Numbered from the stretch's first letter, positions 19,479 through 28,976 are shown. The stretch: 64,000 nucleotides of DNA from Botryococcus braunii (GCA_002005505.1 KV908366.1:361432-425431), one strand, 5' to 3'. The notes: generated by a model not told the origin, from the letters alone. Translations and numbers: made by a program.

Positions 19479-21612
19479 ATGGAGTTTGGTGCCAGAGCAC
19501 CTGGGAGGTTTGCAGGGCAGTTCGAAGCCTGGGCAGCGAACTTAGAGGCCCCAGACGAGCTTGGGGTGCAAGCCCCGTCGAGTAAGACGTTATGTAGCGT
19601 GCTGTTAAGCAGGGAGGGAACCCCACATAAGCTTTACGAGGTGGCAGCGGTTCATTTCGGCGACATTGATGCTCTGACGCAAAACCAGTTTGTGAAGTTT
19701 GTCTGTAAGACGGCGGTTCGGTCCCCAGGGGACGCTCCGCACACTGTGGTTGTGGTGCATACTAGTCTGGTCAGCGCAGGTCGCGAATACTCTGAGGCTG
19801 TGCTTAAAAACCCAGATGCAGTAGCCCAGTTTGATCCTGAGAGGGTGCTACTGACGCCTCCATCAATATTCGACAAGCTAGACCGGGTTTTTGTCACAAA
19901 GATAGAACCGCCGGCAGTGTGGGTGGGATACAGCGCACAAATTGCCAGACAAAGTCTTGGTTCGCCGCCAGCGAAGATAACAAAAAAGGTCAAAACCAAA
20001 GAAAAAATCGAAGGCACAAGCAAGAGATCAAGAAGCCGCTCAAGCAGTGCGTCTTCGTCACAGTCCGAAGAGGTCAAAAAGAAACCTCGAACTGAAGCAG
20101 AGAAAGTGGCCCAAGTCAACAAGGTAAGTTATTTTAAGCACGGCAATTTCGGTTGGCCGAGGATTGTGTTATTTTGGCCCAAGGGCATGATTGATTGTGC
20201 AGCTGCAAGAAGTTAAACCTGTGTGGCATGCTAACGCTGTGAGACCTATTCCAGGGGAGCAAGAGACCTGAAGTGTGCAAAAGTAAGGATAGATTTAGTT
20301 GTCGTGAGCGGTGAGTGTTGGGAGAGAGAGGTAAATCAGGTTAGCTAAGTAAGGGAGGCATACCCCTTGGAGAGGGGGAGGAAAAACAGTGCTGCGAGGG
20401 CAGGGCAGCAGCGGGTGCCAAAAGGGGAGTGGATTATCTTGCAGAAAGGATGGGGCTGGAGGGCAAAGACCAGCCAGGGGACTCGAGCTGGGAAGGGTGG
20501 GCTGTGACCCTGGAGGTTAAAGGCATAAGACGGGGCTGCCAGGTAGGGGCAGCGGGAGATGCCCAAGGGGGCTGGATCCTCGTGGAGAGAGGATGGAACT
20601 GGATGATAAGGTGCCCAAGGGGGCTGGATCCTCGTGGAGAGGAGATGGAACTGGATGGTAAGGTGCCCAAGGGGGCTGGATCCTCGTGGAGAGAGGATGG
20701 AACTAGATGGTAAGGTGCCCAAGGGGGCTGGATCCTCGTGGAGAGAGGATGGAGCTGGATGGGGTTGGACCAGCAAGGCAAACGGAAGCAGGGAGGTTGA
20801 TTAAGACAGAGCAGCCCTCTTGTGAACTAGGTAGGCTTAACACACAACTGTACAGCAAATTTAAGGCCCAGTGACGTTGGTTATTAAACACACATAGAAG
20901 TACTTGCAGTCACATAACCACATAAGGAATATAGGTATTGAGACATGGTTATAAAATCCTGGCGTTTAACCAGCAGGACAGTCAGTACAAGGACTTGACA
21001 TAAGGTACAAAAAAAAAAAATAAGGTACAGTGAAGGTAAGTGATACTGCTATGCTAGATTACAAACATGCGTGCTGTACAGAATTACACAGAGAGGTGGT
21101 TGACGATTACAGTCACATGCTCCTCAATAAAGTTAGTTTAGGAGGGGTGCCAGGGTTGGGCAGGTTAGATGGTAACAAGGCAAGGAACAGCAGAAGAGAC
21201 CAGCTAGGTGCTGGTATCTGCTATGGCAGTGCAAAGGAGGCTGAGGTAAGCCAGGGGCGCAGGGCAGCGCCAGGGACAAAATCAAGGCCTTGGAGGAGAG
21301 AGTGGCACCAGCTACTAAGAACGAAAATAGAGAGAAATGGCGGGAGCTGGCCAGGAGGGCAGCAGAACTGCGACAGGACTGCAGCAAGGCTTACAGGAAG
21401 ACGGAAAGGGGCGCGACAGACCTGTACAAGAAGGCGCTGGCACTGGCTGCAGATGAGCTCAAGCAGGGCAAGAACCTGGTCAATGGAGAATATGCAGACT
21501 TGTCGATAGAGGCCTGGTTTTCAGACATGAAGAAGCTTGAAGCTAAGGAAAAGGTAAGTGATTAGCCAGCCACGGGATAATGCACAAGTTTCAGAAGTCT
21601 GCTAGGTTAAGA

Positions 21613-21658
<46 letters not shown>

Positions 21659-22822
21659 GGGGGGGTTTCAGAACTATGCAGGCCAGAACAACGTTCCCAT
21701 AATTTCATGCATGCTTATATCTGTGTGATTATTTTTATATGAAGCCAGTGGTGAGGCTGGAGGGATGACTCTCCACGTTGGGCGTCGCCCCTAGACTAAA
21801 GGTTGCATCTGCAGGCGGTATAGAAGGTGGTCGCTCAGGTAGTAGAGAGCTGCAAGGGAGAAACCTCATACTATTACTCTATGGTAGCAAGCGTCCACAG
21901 ACACTTAGGAATTATGGGAGTGCAGATACAACAGCAATGCCAGAGTTGCAGGTTAATAGGCTGGATGGGCTAAGAGGGCAAGCAGTAGGAAGGTCAGGGG
22001 CACATGAGGGGATTAACTGGGAAAGTCACACCGGTTGGTGCAGTGTAAAAATGTCAGTTAGCATGCAAGGGTGAGAAAAACCTTGGCTGCAAGGGCTGGG
22101 ATGAGGAGGTTGGCAGGCTGGTGCCAGGCAGGTGACTGGAACCCCCAGGGGCTAAGGGAAGGGCGCGCTAAACATGACTTGCTTGCGACCAGATGGACAC
22201 TTGGGCTTATTGTACTTGAAAAACATATTTAGTTGTAGGGGAAGTGGGCATGGAGGCAAGCGAGTGGGGTCCGGACGGTGGACGATCGTGAGAGAGAGTC
22301 GGTGGGGAGACCTCCCGGAATCCCACGGATAAAGAAGGTTGGCAATGGGTGCAAGGATGCAAGGCTAAGGAAAGAAATATGGTACAAGAATGGCGCGGGA
22401 CGCAGGCTGGAGAGATAATCGGTTTGCTGGACTACTTGTTCGCCGAACACTGGGAGCTGCACTGCGCCCAGTTAAGAAAGCTGGCCTCAGAAGCTGGGAA
22501 GGAACAATTTGCATCTCAACTGCTGGCGGTAAACGTTCAACGTACAGCATCCGTGCAAAGCTACGTACCCAACTACAGGCCACCGGCAGGGAGAGGCCGT
22601 GGATTCCCGGCGGGTGGGAGAGCAAGGAAGGAATTGTTTAAAGGAGGGTACGACCTTACCCATTATCCCAATGCCAAGCCAGAGCCCACACACTGCTGCA
22701 GGGGCTGGTGGCTGGATGGAGAATGTAATGCCACTGCAGGGATAGAGGGTTGCAAGTTTCAGCATGCCGCTGCCCACAGAGGTCAGGGGATGGCATCTAC
22801 GAGTGCCCAGCCAAGGTTATAA
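19479..22822 (+). CDS. Gag-like protein of the Kangaroo-like element (three exons)
   Basis: Exon 1 is 19479-20123 (ATG 61 bp after A1; donor AAG|GTAAGT). Exon 2 is probably 21263-21553 (acceptor GGGCGCAG; donor AAG|GTAAGT). Exon 3 opens at about 22310 and ends at a TAA at 22820-22822. The first two junctions are phase 0; the exon 3 acceptor is uncertain. Exon 1 encodes a nucleocapsid-type protein with a basic Arg-Ser tail (SKRSRSRSSSASSSQS). Exon 2 is helical and charged. Exon 3 has an Arg-Gly stretch (GRGRGFPAGGRAR) and a zinc-finger-like C-x8-C-x8-C-x3-H ending CKFQH, expected for RNA binding. There is no sequence match to a named gag family; the assignment rests on position and composition. 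Confidence 0.7.
20559..20766. repeat. 52-bp tandem repeat, four copies, inside gag intron 1
   Basis: The unit begins GTGCCCAAGGGGGCTGGATC and repeats at 20559, 20611, 20663 and 20715 (period 52) with single-base differences. It lies between gag exons 1 and 2. The frames across it encode repeated Leu-Asp-Pro or Ser-Pro-Arg-Gly peptides, which I consider artefacts. Confidence 0.93.
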
Positions 22823-22839
22823 CAGGTGAGGGAGTGTCC

Positions 22840-25287
22840 ATGGGAGATTTGGAGGTTGGAGAACCTGGCTGGAGGGAGGCAGGTTGGGCAGAAGCAGCAG
22901 GGCAGCATGCTGGGACTGGCAGTGAGCAGGGGCAAGCGCCACAAGTTGCCAGATGCGCAACAGGGCTTACCAGGGGCCTACCAAAGATAGATGTTGAATG
23001 GGAAGAGGTGCAGCATGCGTTAAGGGCGTGGCAGGAGGAAGGCGTGTCTGCAGGTGAAGGGCCTGAGCTAGGATCCCCACGCCTACTAGCGCAGGAGTGG
23101 GACAGGGCTTTAAAAGACGAAGAGTTTGTGGCAGGGGTACCCAATAGTCGGCTAAAAGCCTGGGAGAGGTATTTCGTGTGGGCACAAGGGCAGGCGCCTT
23201 TGACTGCTGAACAGCAGAAAGTGCTGAACTGGCTGAGGCATGGGATCAAGCTGGAATGGGTAGGGGCAGATTCCAAGACACAGTCGGAACATCCTAGGTA
23301 TCAAGATAGGAAACAACAAGTGGTAGAATTACTAAAGACCACACTGCCAGGGCAAGGGCAAAGGGTCCGAGAGCTGCTGCAAGGAGACAGGCCTGGGAAG
23401 GTACAGTTTGCTAATAGAAAATCGGTTGAGCTGCATGCAGAGTTTGTCAAGGCGTCTTTAGAAGACTTACTGCACACAGGGGCATTAATGGAAGTCACAG
23501 GCGACAAGGTACAGGTGTGCAGTGGGCTGGGGGTGGTGGCAAATAGAAAGGGCAAGTTGCGTCTGATTCTGGACGCTAGGTATATTAACCTGTTTGATAA
23601 ATATGTCAGTTTCACGTATGAAAAACTGACCGACGTGCCACAGTATGCCAGGCCAGGAGACTGGCTGTGTCTCACAGATTTCAAAGCAGGTTACCATCAT
23701 TTTAGGGTGCACAAGGAGGATCAGAAGTACCTGGGTTTGAGTTTTCAAGGAAAATTTTTCGTGTTTACTGTGTTACCATTTGGTTTGTCCTCTGCATGCA
23801 GAACCTACACAAGGTTCATGCTACAGGTGTATGCTCCTCTCAGGGGGAGAGGCCTAAGGATGACCACGTTTGTGGATGATGCAATTTTCTTGGCTGCTAG
23901 TCGCATGCAGGGGTGGATGGGCATGAGGGCACTGCTGTTGCTGTTAACGTATTTGGGTTTTTGCTTGTCCAGGAGCAAGTGTGTGTCAGAACCAGCCAAG
24001 AAAGGGCAGTATCTTGGCTTGATAGTGGACTTAGAGGAACAAGCTTTCCAGGTGCCCCAGGACAAAGCAGAGTTCATTTTGGAGGAAATAGGGAAGGTTA
24101 GGACAGCTGGGGGTACCAAGAGGGACATGGCAAGGTTGGCAGGCATGTTAGTGAGTGTGGCCCCTGCAGTACGGCTAGCCCCCTTGTACATCAGGAGGTT
24201 GTTTCAAGCCATGGGGGAGCTCCGGGAATGGGGAGAGAGCTTGACAGAGGAGTTAGCAGCGTTAACTGAAGAAGATTTGCTGTATTGGGTGGAGGCTTTA
24301 GAAAGGCAGAAGGGCAAGCCATGGAGGCAGGAGGGACCGGTCTTCGTGTGCTATGGGGATGCATCTGCTAGGGGTTATGGGGGGTTCTCAGAAGAGTTGC
24401 TGCTGCAACCCATGCAGGAGAGTTTCACAGCAGAGGAACAGGAGTTCATGAGCAAGGGGACACTGTCTTCTTGTCACAGGGAGGTGAAGAATATATGCCT
24501 ATTGGTCAGGACATGCATTAGAGCCAACACGGACAAGCTGCGGGGGGCGGTGCTGTTGGTATTCTGCGACAATCAGGGTGCAGTGTCTAATGTTAATAGC
24601 ATGAATGGTAAGACTCACACCCTCAAAGAGCTAAGGCTGATGTTTGAGGCTGCAGCTGAGGTAGGGGTGGAAGTGAGGGCCCAGTGGGTACCAAGGGACA
24701 CTCCTGAAATCCAGGTGGCTGACCTGCTGTCTAGGTGTGATGATGCAAGTGACTTTGCACTAGATAGGGGTATATATACACAGATATGTAAGACGGGTCT
24801 GCCAGAAGGAGGCATATGGGGTTTTCCCACAGGGGATTGCTTTGCAGGAACAGTAGACAAGTTCCACCAAGTGAAAAGATATTTTACAAGGTACCCTGCT
24901 GCAGAGGGTATGGGGGCAGACGCGCTGGTCATGCCCTGGAGTCTACTAGACCCCACAGATGGCACACCTCTGCTGTGGGTATTCCCACCCAGAGAGTGCC
25001 TCAGGGAGGTAATAGCCAAAGTAGCACAAGAAAGAAAAAACTGCATACTGGTGGTATGCAATAGACCAGCCAAGTGGAAGACTTGGCTGCTCCATTTGCC
25101 AGTGAGGGCAGAAACGACGGTTCCCCCCAGGAAGCACATGTTTGTGTTAGGTTCGCGTTTCCCACCTCACATGCTGCAAGATGGAGACTATCAGTGTCAC
25201 CTGACTTGCAGCTTGATATTATTTGAGAAGCCCAGAAGGCCAGCCTCTGTCAGAGGGGCCAAGCGTAGAAGGACGGGCACAGACTGA
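22840..25287 (+). CDS. Reverse transcriptase - RNase H - methylase-like polyprotein of the Kangaroo-like element
   Basis: The frame is open from at least 22750, overlapping gag by about 70 bp in a different frame. The first reasonable ATG is at 22840, giving 815 aa. The RT domain shows TDFKAGYHHFRVH, LPFGLSSA and the catalytic FVDDAIFLA (Asp346, Asp347; Phe-Val replaces the usual Tyr-x). RNase H shows its acidic residues at Asp507 (CYGDAS), Glu548 (CHREVKN), Asp577 (FCDNQGAV) and Asp628 (VADLLSR). Residues about 660-750 contain a glycine/aspartate segment and WVFPPRECL. These resemble the degenerate Dam-type methylase region of DIRS-like polyproteins, where the NPPY-type motif appears as FPP. 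The basic end (RGAKRRR) could aid nuclear entry. The frame is intact. Translation may depend on frameshift, reinitiation or an alternative splice from gag. Confidence 0.92.
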   Translation: MGDLEVGEPGWREAGWAEAAGQHAGTGSEQGQAPQVARCATGLTRGLPKIDVEWEEVQHALRAWQEEGVSAGEGPELGSPRLLAQEWDRALKDEEFVAGVPNSRLKAWERYFVWAQGQAPLTAEQQKVLNWLRHGIKLEWVGADSKTQSEHPRYQDRKQQVVELLKTTLPGQGQRVRELLQGDRPGKVQFANRKSVELHAEFVKASLEDLLHTGALMEVTGDKVQVCSGLGVVANRKGKLRLILDARYINLFDKYVSFTYEKLTDVPQYARPGDWLCLTDFKAGYHHFRVHKEDQKYLGLSFQGKFFVFTVLPFGLSSACRTYTRFMLQVYAPLRGRGLRMTTFVDDAIFLAASRMQGWMGMRALLLLLTYLGFCLSRSKCVSEPAKKGQYLGLIVDLEEQAFQVPQDKAEFILEEIGKVRTAGGTKRDMARLAGMLVSVAPAVRLAPLYIRRLFQAMGELREWGESLTEELAALTEEDLLYWVEALERQKGKPWRQEGPVFVCYGDASARGYGGFSEELLLQPMQESFTAEEQEFMSKGTLSSCHREVKNICLLVRTCIRANTDKLRGAVLLVFCDNQGAVSNVNSMNGKTHTLKELRLMFEAAAEVGVEVRAQWVPRDTPEIQVADLLSRCDDASDFALDRGIYTQICKTGLPEGGIWGFPTGDCFAGTVDKFHQVKRYFTRYPAAEGMGADALVMPWSLLDPTDGTPLLWVFPPRECLREVIAKVAQERKNCILVVCNRPAKWKTWLLHLPVRAETTVPPRKHMFVLGSRFPPHMLQDGDYQCHLTCSLILFEKPRRPASVRGAKRRRTGTD

Positions 25288-25292
25288 GCACG

Positions 25293-26716
25293 TCAGGTTA
25301 GGCGAACCTTTTTGTTAGGGCGTTTCCCTTTAGGCAGCTTAGGGGGCAGGTGACGGGTTGGATCGATGTAGAGTTTGGTCACGCTGGGCGTTTTGATCTG
25401 AGCGAGGCGGCCCAAAGCCTCCAGAGTCTGACCTTGCTGTTCGTGATGCTGGAGGGAGCCTCGCCTGCTCCCATGCAAGGTGGCGTGGTAGGGGATGTTG
25501 GCAGCTGTAAAATGGAAGTCGATGTCTTCTTCGAAGGCAGCCACGCTGAGGCTGCGTTCTATGAAATGGTCCTTATTGGAGGACAAGGGGCGGCAAAGAA
25601 ACTGGGTGATGGGGTGACCCAGTGCGGCAGACTGGACCAGCAAGGCATGGAGACGCTGGATTGGGCAGAGGGGGTCATCTTTGCGAGTGATGATCATCAC
25701 CTCAGGGTGCAGGTTGTGCTTGATTTCAAGGGCCTTAAATAAGACTACTCCGCCGAGAGGAATCTGCAGGGAGGGGTACAAGCTGGGCCCAGCAGGCGTC
25801 CCTGCACCGGCTGACAGAATGTGAGCATGTAGGAAAAAGGGGCATAAAGAGAGAGAGAGGACAAGAGGCAGAGACCCAAGGGGGGATAGGAGGAGTAGCT
25901 GACAAAGTGGGGGGGACATACCAGAAGCCAGCCACAGGTCATCCAAGCACCAGGAGACAGCTGTGGCCCCACGTGAGCATGTCTCCCACAAAATTGTCAT
26001 GGTGAAGGCATCTCGGTGCAGGCGGAGCAAGGGGACGCCGGTGGTGGTGCTGATGCGAGTATCCAAGCGTGCCAAGACTTGCTGCAGGTCTGACAAGCTC
26101 CAGGGGTGAGCTGACTGGGGATTATAGCCCAAGTGAGCCAGCCAGCGGGTGTAGCCAGTGGCCCATTCTGCCACGTCTAAAGAACGCACAGGATTGCCTG
26201 CAACATATAATTTGTACATCACTTACACGTTTACAAAACGGTTACACGTTTAGTCAAACCCATGCACACAGTTTCCATCAGGTAGCAAGGCTTCATGCTA
26301 GTATTGGGGGACACTGACAGCCTACCTCGACCACGGAGAGGGTCCCAGTTGCCATGGGTGGTGGCATAGCGGTCAAATTCAGTGGCCAGGAAAGACAATA
26401 GGCATCGCATGCTAACCGGCGCAGCAAGGTCCAAGCCTTGATGTTTATATCTACCGCAGGTGGTAGCCCACAATGTCATGTAGACTTTGATGTCTTGAGG
26501 AGTGCCTTGGAGGGCATGGCGGCCAGTGTCACTCATGAACTCACAGAATTTATCGAAGGCACTGATCTTCTTCTGCATGGTAGCCCCCTTGACTGCTAGC
26601 AGCTGGATGGAGTTGGCCCGGGCGAGCCACTGGAAGTACTGGTCAGCAGCTGTAGCACTCAGGGGAGGGCCAGTGTGGCAGGGGATTTGGCGGCCCAGGA
26701 GCAAGGTGTCAGCCAT
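25293..26716 (-). CDS. Tyrosine recombinase of the Kangaroo-like element, three exons on the opposite strand
   Basis: Exons: 26716-26326, 26197-25922, 25801-25293. Introns are 26325-26198 (128 bp) and 25921-25802 (120 bp), both GT-AG and phase 1; the spliced product is 391 aa. The N-terminal half (FDKFCEFMSDTGRH and following) resembles the helical core-binding domain. The catalytic domain shows Arg206 (WETCSRGATAV), His332 and Arg335 (LHGSRRG), and nucleophile Tyr367 (VTKLYID), the R-HxxR-Y signature of tyrosine recombinases. It would integrate the circular cDNA. The stop lies only 5 bp from the RT stop at 25287, so the two ORFs converge tail to tail. Read without removing the second intron, the frame stays open but inserts a long hydrophobic stretch. 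The frame is open upstream to 26752 without an ATG, so an extra 5' exon cannot be excluded. Confidence 0.85.
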
Positions 26717-26820
26717 GCCTAGGAGTCCTGGGGACCCTATGATGGCTGCCAAGGGTGATCCTGCATGCTGCAGGACAGCCAGCTAGTCAGCAGGCTGCCA
26801 GTTGGGGGAACTGGGAAGGT

Positions 26821-26950
26821 GGATGGTCTGGTGGAAAATTACTCACCAGCTTAGGGTTCCCAAGCCCTAATACCACCATATAAAGGTCAGTCAACCGGGA
26901 GTAAACCCAAATGGTGTAAGCGGATTGGCACGCAAAAGGTTCGTGGGAAA
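26821..26950 (+). repeat. Element repeat B1
   Basis: This 130-bp repeat is identical by eye to B2 at 27210-27339. It starts GGATGGTCTGGTGGAAAATT and ends TTCGTGGGAAA. It contains CCATATAAAGG, a TATA-like box that could serve transcription from the right-hand end. It joins A2 directly at 26950/26951. Confidence 0.95.
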
Positions 26951-27192
26951 TTCCATTGCCACGGGAGGGCTGGTAAACCCCCAGAAGGATTGACTAATGG
27001 CGAACAAGCACGTGACTCCAGATCACGAATGGACAATCAAGGATATTTCAGGTGAAACAACGGGGGAACAGGCTAGTTGATATAGAAAACCAAAGGCTAG
27101 GATTCAAACAAGCAACTGAGGAAACCATTAGGTGGGTCCCTCCCTCTTGACTGATATACCCGGGGGACGGGTGGCTCTACGCACCTTCATTG
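26951..27192 (+). repeat. Element repeat A2
   Basis: This second copy of the A repeat matches A1 base for base by eye. The B1-A2 junction (GGGAAA|TTCC) represents what the ends would look like when joined in a circular intermediate. Confidence 0.95.
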
Positions 27193-27209
27193 GTCCCGCC
27201 CGCCCACCC

Positions 27210-27339
27210 GGATGGTCTGGTGGAAAATTACTCACCAGCTTAGGGTTCCCAAGCCCTAATACCACCATATAAAGGTCAGTCAACCGGGAGTAAACCCAAA
27301 TGGTGTAAGCGGATTGGCACGCAAAAGGTTCGTGGGAAA
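27210..27339 (+). repeat. Element repeat B2 (right terminus)
   Basis: This terminal copy of the B repeat is separated from A2 by a 17-bp GC-rich spacer (GTCCCGCCCGCCCACCC). Similarity to B1 ends exactly at GGGAAA; the following CTTTCGAGCGG is taken as flanking DNA. Confidence 0.93.
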
Positions 27340-27370
27340 CTTTCGAGCGGCGCAACTAGAGCCTCCATTT

Positions 27371-27417
27371 GGGGATTAGGGGATTAGGGGATTAGGGGAT
27401 TTGGGGATTTGGGGATG
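27371..27417. repeat. GGGGATT short tandem array
   Basis: About six units of GGGGATTA or GGGGATTT follow one another directly upstream of the LINE open frame. G-rich arrays like this can form four-stranded structures, but no function is implied. Confidence 0.9.
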
Positions 27418-28231
27418 GCGTTCTTTTCGTTCACCGGCTGCGGCCCCTTCTGTTCAGCTCTTAGAGTCTAGTTCCTTGGTCATGTTGAAGATGTTGTTAG
27501 GGGTGCGCCCCTCGGTGGCCACCCCGATTTTGTTAGCTGAGTTGGGGCTTCAACCCCTCGCTCATCACTGGCTGAAGCGTATGGCCACCTTTTGGAACTC
27601 GTTGGTGTCTTTGCCTCATGATCATCTTTATGCCTTGATTCTTCGCGACTCGTGCTTTTATGGCGTCACTACCCCTACTCCCACTTGGGCTGGGTATTTC
27701 ATGAAGGCCCTTATTAAGGTTGGCTATCCTTATCAGATAGATTGTCAAGCCCCTCATCCGATTGATATGCCGTCCCTTCGGGACCTCTTGCGTCGGCATG
27801 GCCGCCAACCCTGGGAGGGCTTGCCTGTCTCTCCTCGTCTCTGCCCGTCTGAGCGGGCTCAGCTTTGCACATACTCTAGGTGGTTTAATAGTCCGTCCCG
27901 CGCCACTCTCTCTAGGCTTTTGTGGTTGCGTATGAGTGTTTCCAAGTTGAGGGTTTTCCATCGATTCCGCATGGGGGTTCACAACCTTCCTATTGATGCT
28001 GGTCGTCGTCGGGGCATCCCCCGTTCCCACCGGTTGTGTGATCAGTGTCAGGCTGGTTTGGTGGGTGATGAACACCACCTTGTCTTTTCCTGTTCGGCCC
28101 TTCAGCCGATCCGGGACCGTTACCCCCATCTTTTTCGTTCCCCCTTTCGGTCGTTCCGTCAGTTCGTCTGGCAAGATGACCTTCAGTCTGTGGTTAACTT
28201 CATTTATGATTGTTTTCAGTTTCGGTCTTAG
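27416..28231 (+). mobile_element. 5'-truncated LINE: C-terminal end of the non-LTR retrotransposon polyprotein
   Basis: A continuous frame ends at 28231. It resembles the region downstream of the reverse transcriptase in algal and plant LINEs: a block like VATPILLAELGLQPLAHHW, then KLRVFHRFRMGVHNLP, and a Cys-His cluster CDQCQAGLVGDEHHLVFSC (C-x2-C-x9-H-x4-C) near the end. No endonuclease or RT motif occurs upstream, because the sequence runs straight into the array at 27371-27417 and the tyrosine-recombinase element, so this is a partial copy. Codon usage is T/C-rich at third positions, unlike the neighbouring element. Confidence 0.75.
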
Positions 28232-28640
28232 GTTTGTGTCTTGCCCTTTGCTGGCCCTTGCCCACTCTTGGGCTGTGTCCTGGGGCTTTCCTGCCCCTTC
28301 CTTTGTGTCCTGGGGCTTTCCTGCCCTTCCTTTGTGCTCTTGGCTCCCCACTCGGTACTTTGGGTTTGTGTTTGGCCTTGATTCTTAGGGTTTGTGTTTG
28401 GTTTCTCTCGGTGTCTTGCTGCGTCGGTGTTCGGTTTTCCATCTCATCAGCCCTTTGGGCTGGGTTGATGTAATTCCTTCCTTCCTTCCTCCATTATCCA
28501 GTTATTAGTATGGTTATCTGTGTTATAGCATAATATTATTTCAACTAGGTTCTCATATACCGTTGGTTTATCCGTCTGCATCTCATCAGGCCCTTTGGGT
28601 TGGGTTGATGTAATTCTTTCTTCTTTTTCTTTCTCCACCT
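28232..28640 (+). repeat. LINE 3' UTR-like region with repeated CATCTCATCAG...TTGATGTAATT tails
   Basis: It contains two copies of a roughly 33-bp segment including CCTGGGGCTTTCCTGCCC (28278 and 28309). It also holds two related 35-bp segments, starting CATCTCATCAG and ending GGGTTGATGTAATT, at about 28440-28475 and 28578-28615. Each of these is followed by a short TTCC or TTCT-rich tail. They look like two nested or duplicated LINE 3' ends, each with its own simple-sequence tail. Confidence 0.55.
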
Positions 28641-28976
28641 CCTGAAGGCGATTGTGCATTGTCCGAGAATGCAGAAACATGAACAATGCGACAGACTTCA
28701 ACCACACACAGTTTTGACTCCTTGCTATCATCCCTACCTCTGTCGTGTTCAATTGTACGGCCAAGACTTTGTCCTTGAAAAACCTCAGAGTAGAAACCTG
28801 GCTGCGAACTCTGGGGCCCAGGGGTTCCCCAAGGATCCCTACCTTCATGATGAACTTGCCTGTTAGTCGGGCATTCTACACCACAGCGTTTGCTATAGTG
28901 TGCATACTACAGTGGAGTACGGCACTGAGGTATAAAAGCTCATGTATGGCAGACATGGGCACGCGGACGCGCGCGC

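Larger units (their letters stand above)
19177..27339 (+). mobile_element. Kangaroo/PAT-like tyrosine-recombinase retrotransposon (DIRS order), structurally complete
   Basis: The 8.16-kb element is bounded by split direct repeats in the order A1 (19177-19418) - coding region - B1 (26821-26950) - A2 (26951-27192) - 17-bp spacer - B2 (27210-27339). By eye, A1 equals A2 over 242 bp and B1 equals B2 over 130 bp. Coding content is gag (3 exons, +), RT-RNase H with a degenerate methylase-like tail (+), and a tyrosine recombinase in 3 exons on the opposite strand. Split direct repeats with a reversed recombinase are the hallmark described for the Volvox element Kangaroo, whereas classic DIRS-1 has inverted repeats and co-oriented ORFs. 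There is no integrase or aspartic protease signature, so it is not an LTR element. Identical repeats and open frames suggest a recent, possibly active copy. Confidence 0.9.

Noticed and set aside
20345..20891. Minus-strand ORFs with repeated Pro-Leu-Ser-Thr-Arg-Ile-Gln peptides
   Set aside because: Shadow of the 52-bp tandem repeat in the retroelement intron; no domain and wrong context.
19177..27339. LTR retrotransposon
   Set aside because: Repeats are arranged A...B-A-B rather than as two intact terminal repeats, there is no integrase or protease, and a tyrosine recombinase is present.
27533..28351. 272-codon minus-strand ORF opposite the LINE
   Set aside because: The plus-strand frame carries the LINE Cys-His motif; the minus-strand product is Lys/Gly-rich with no family resemblance.
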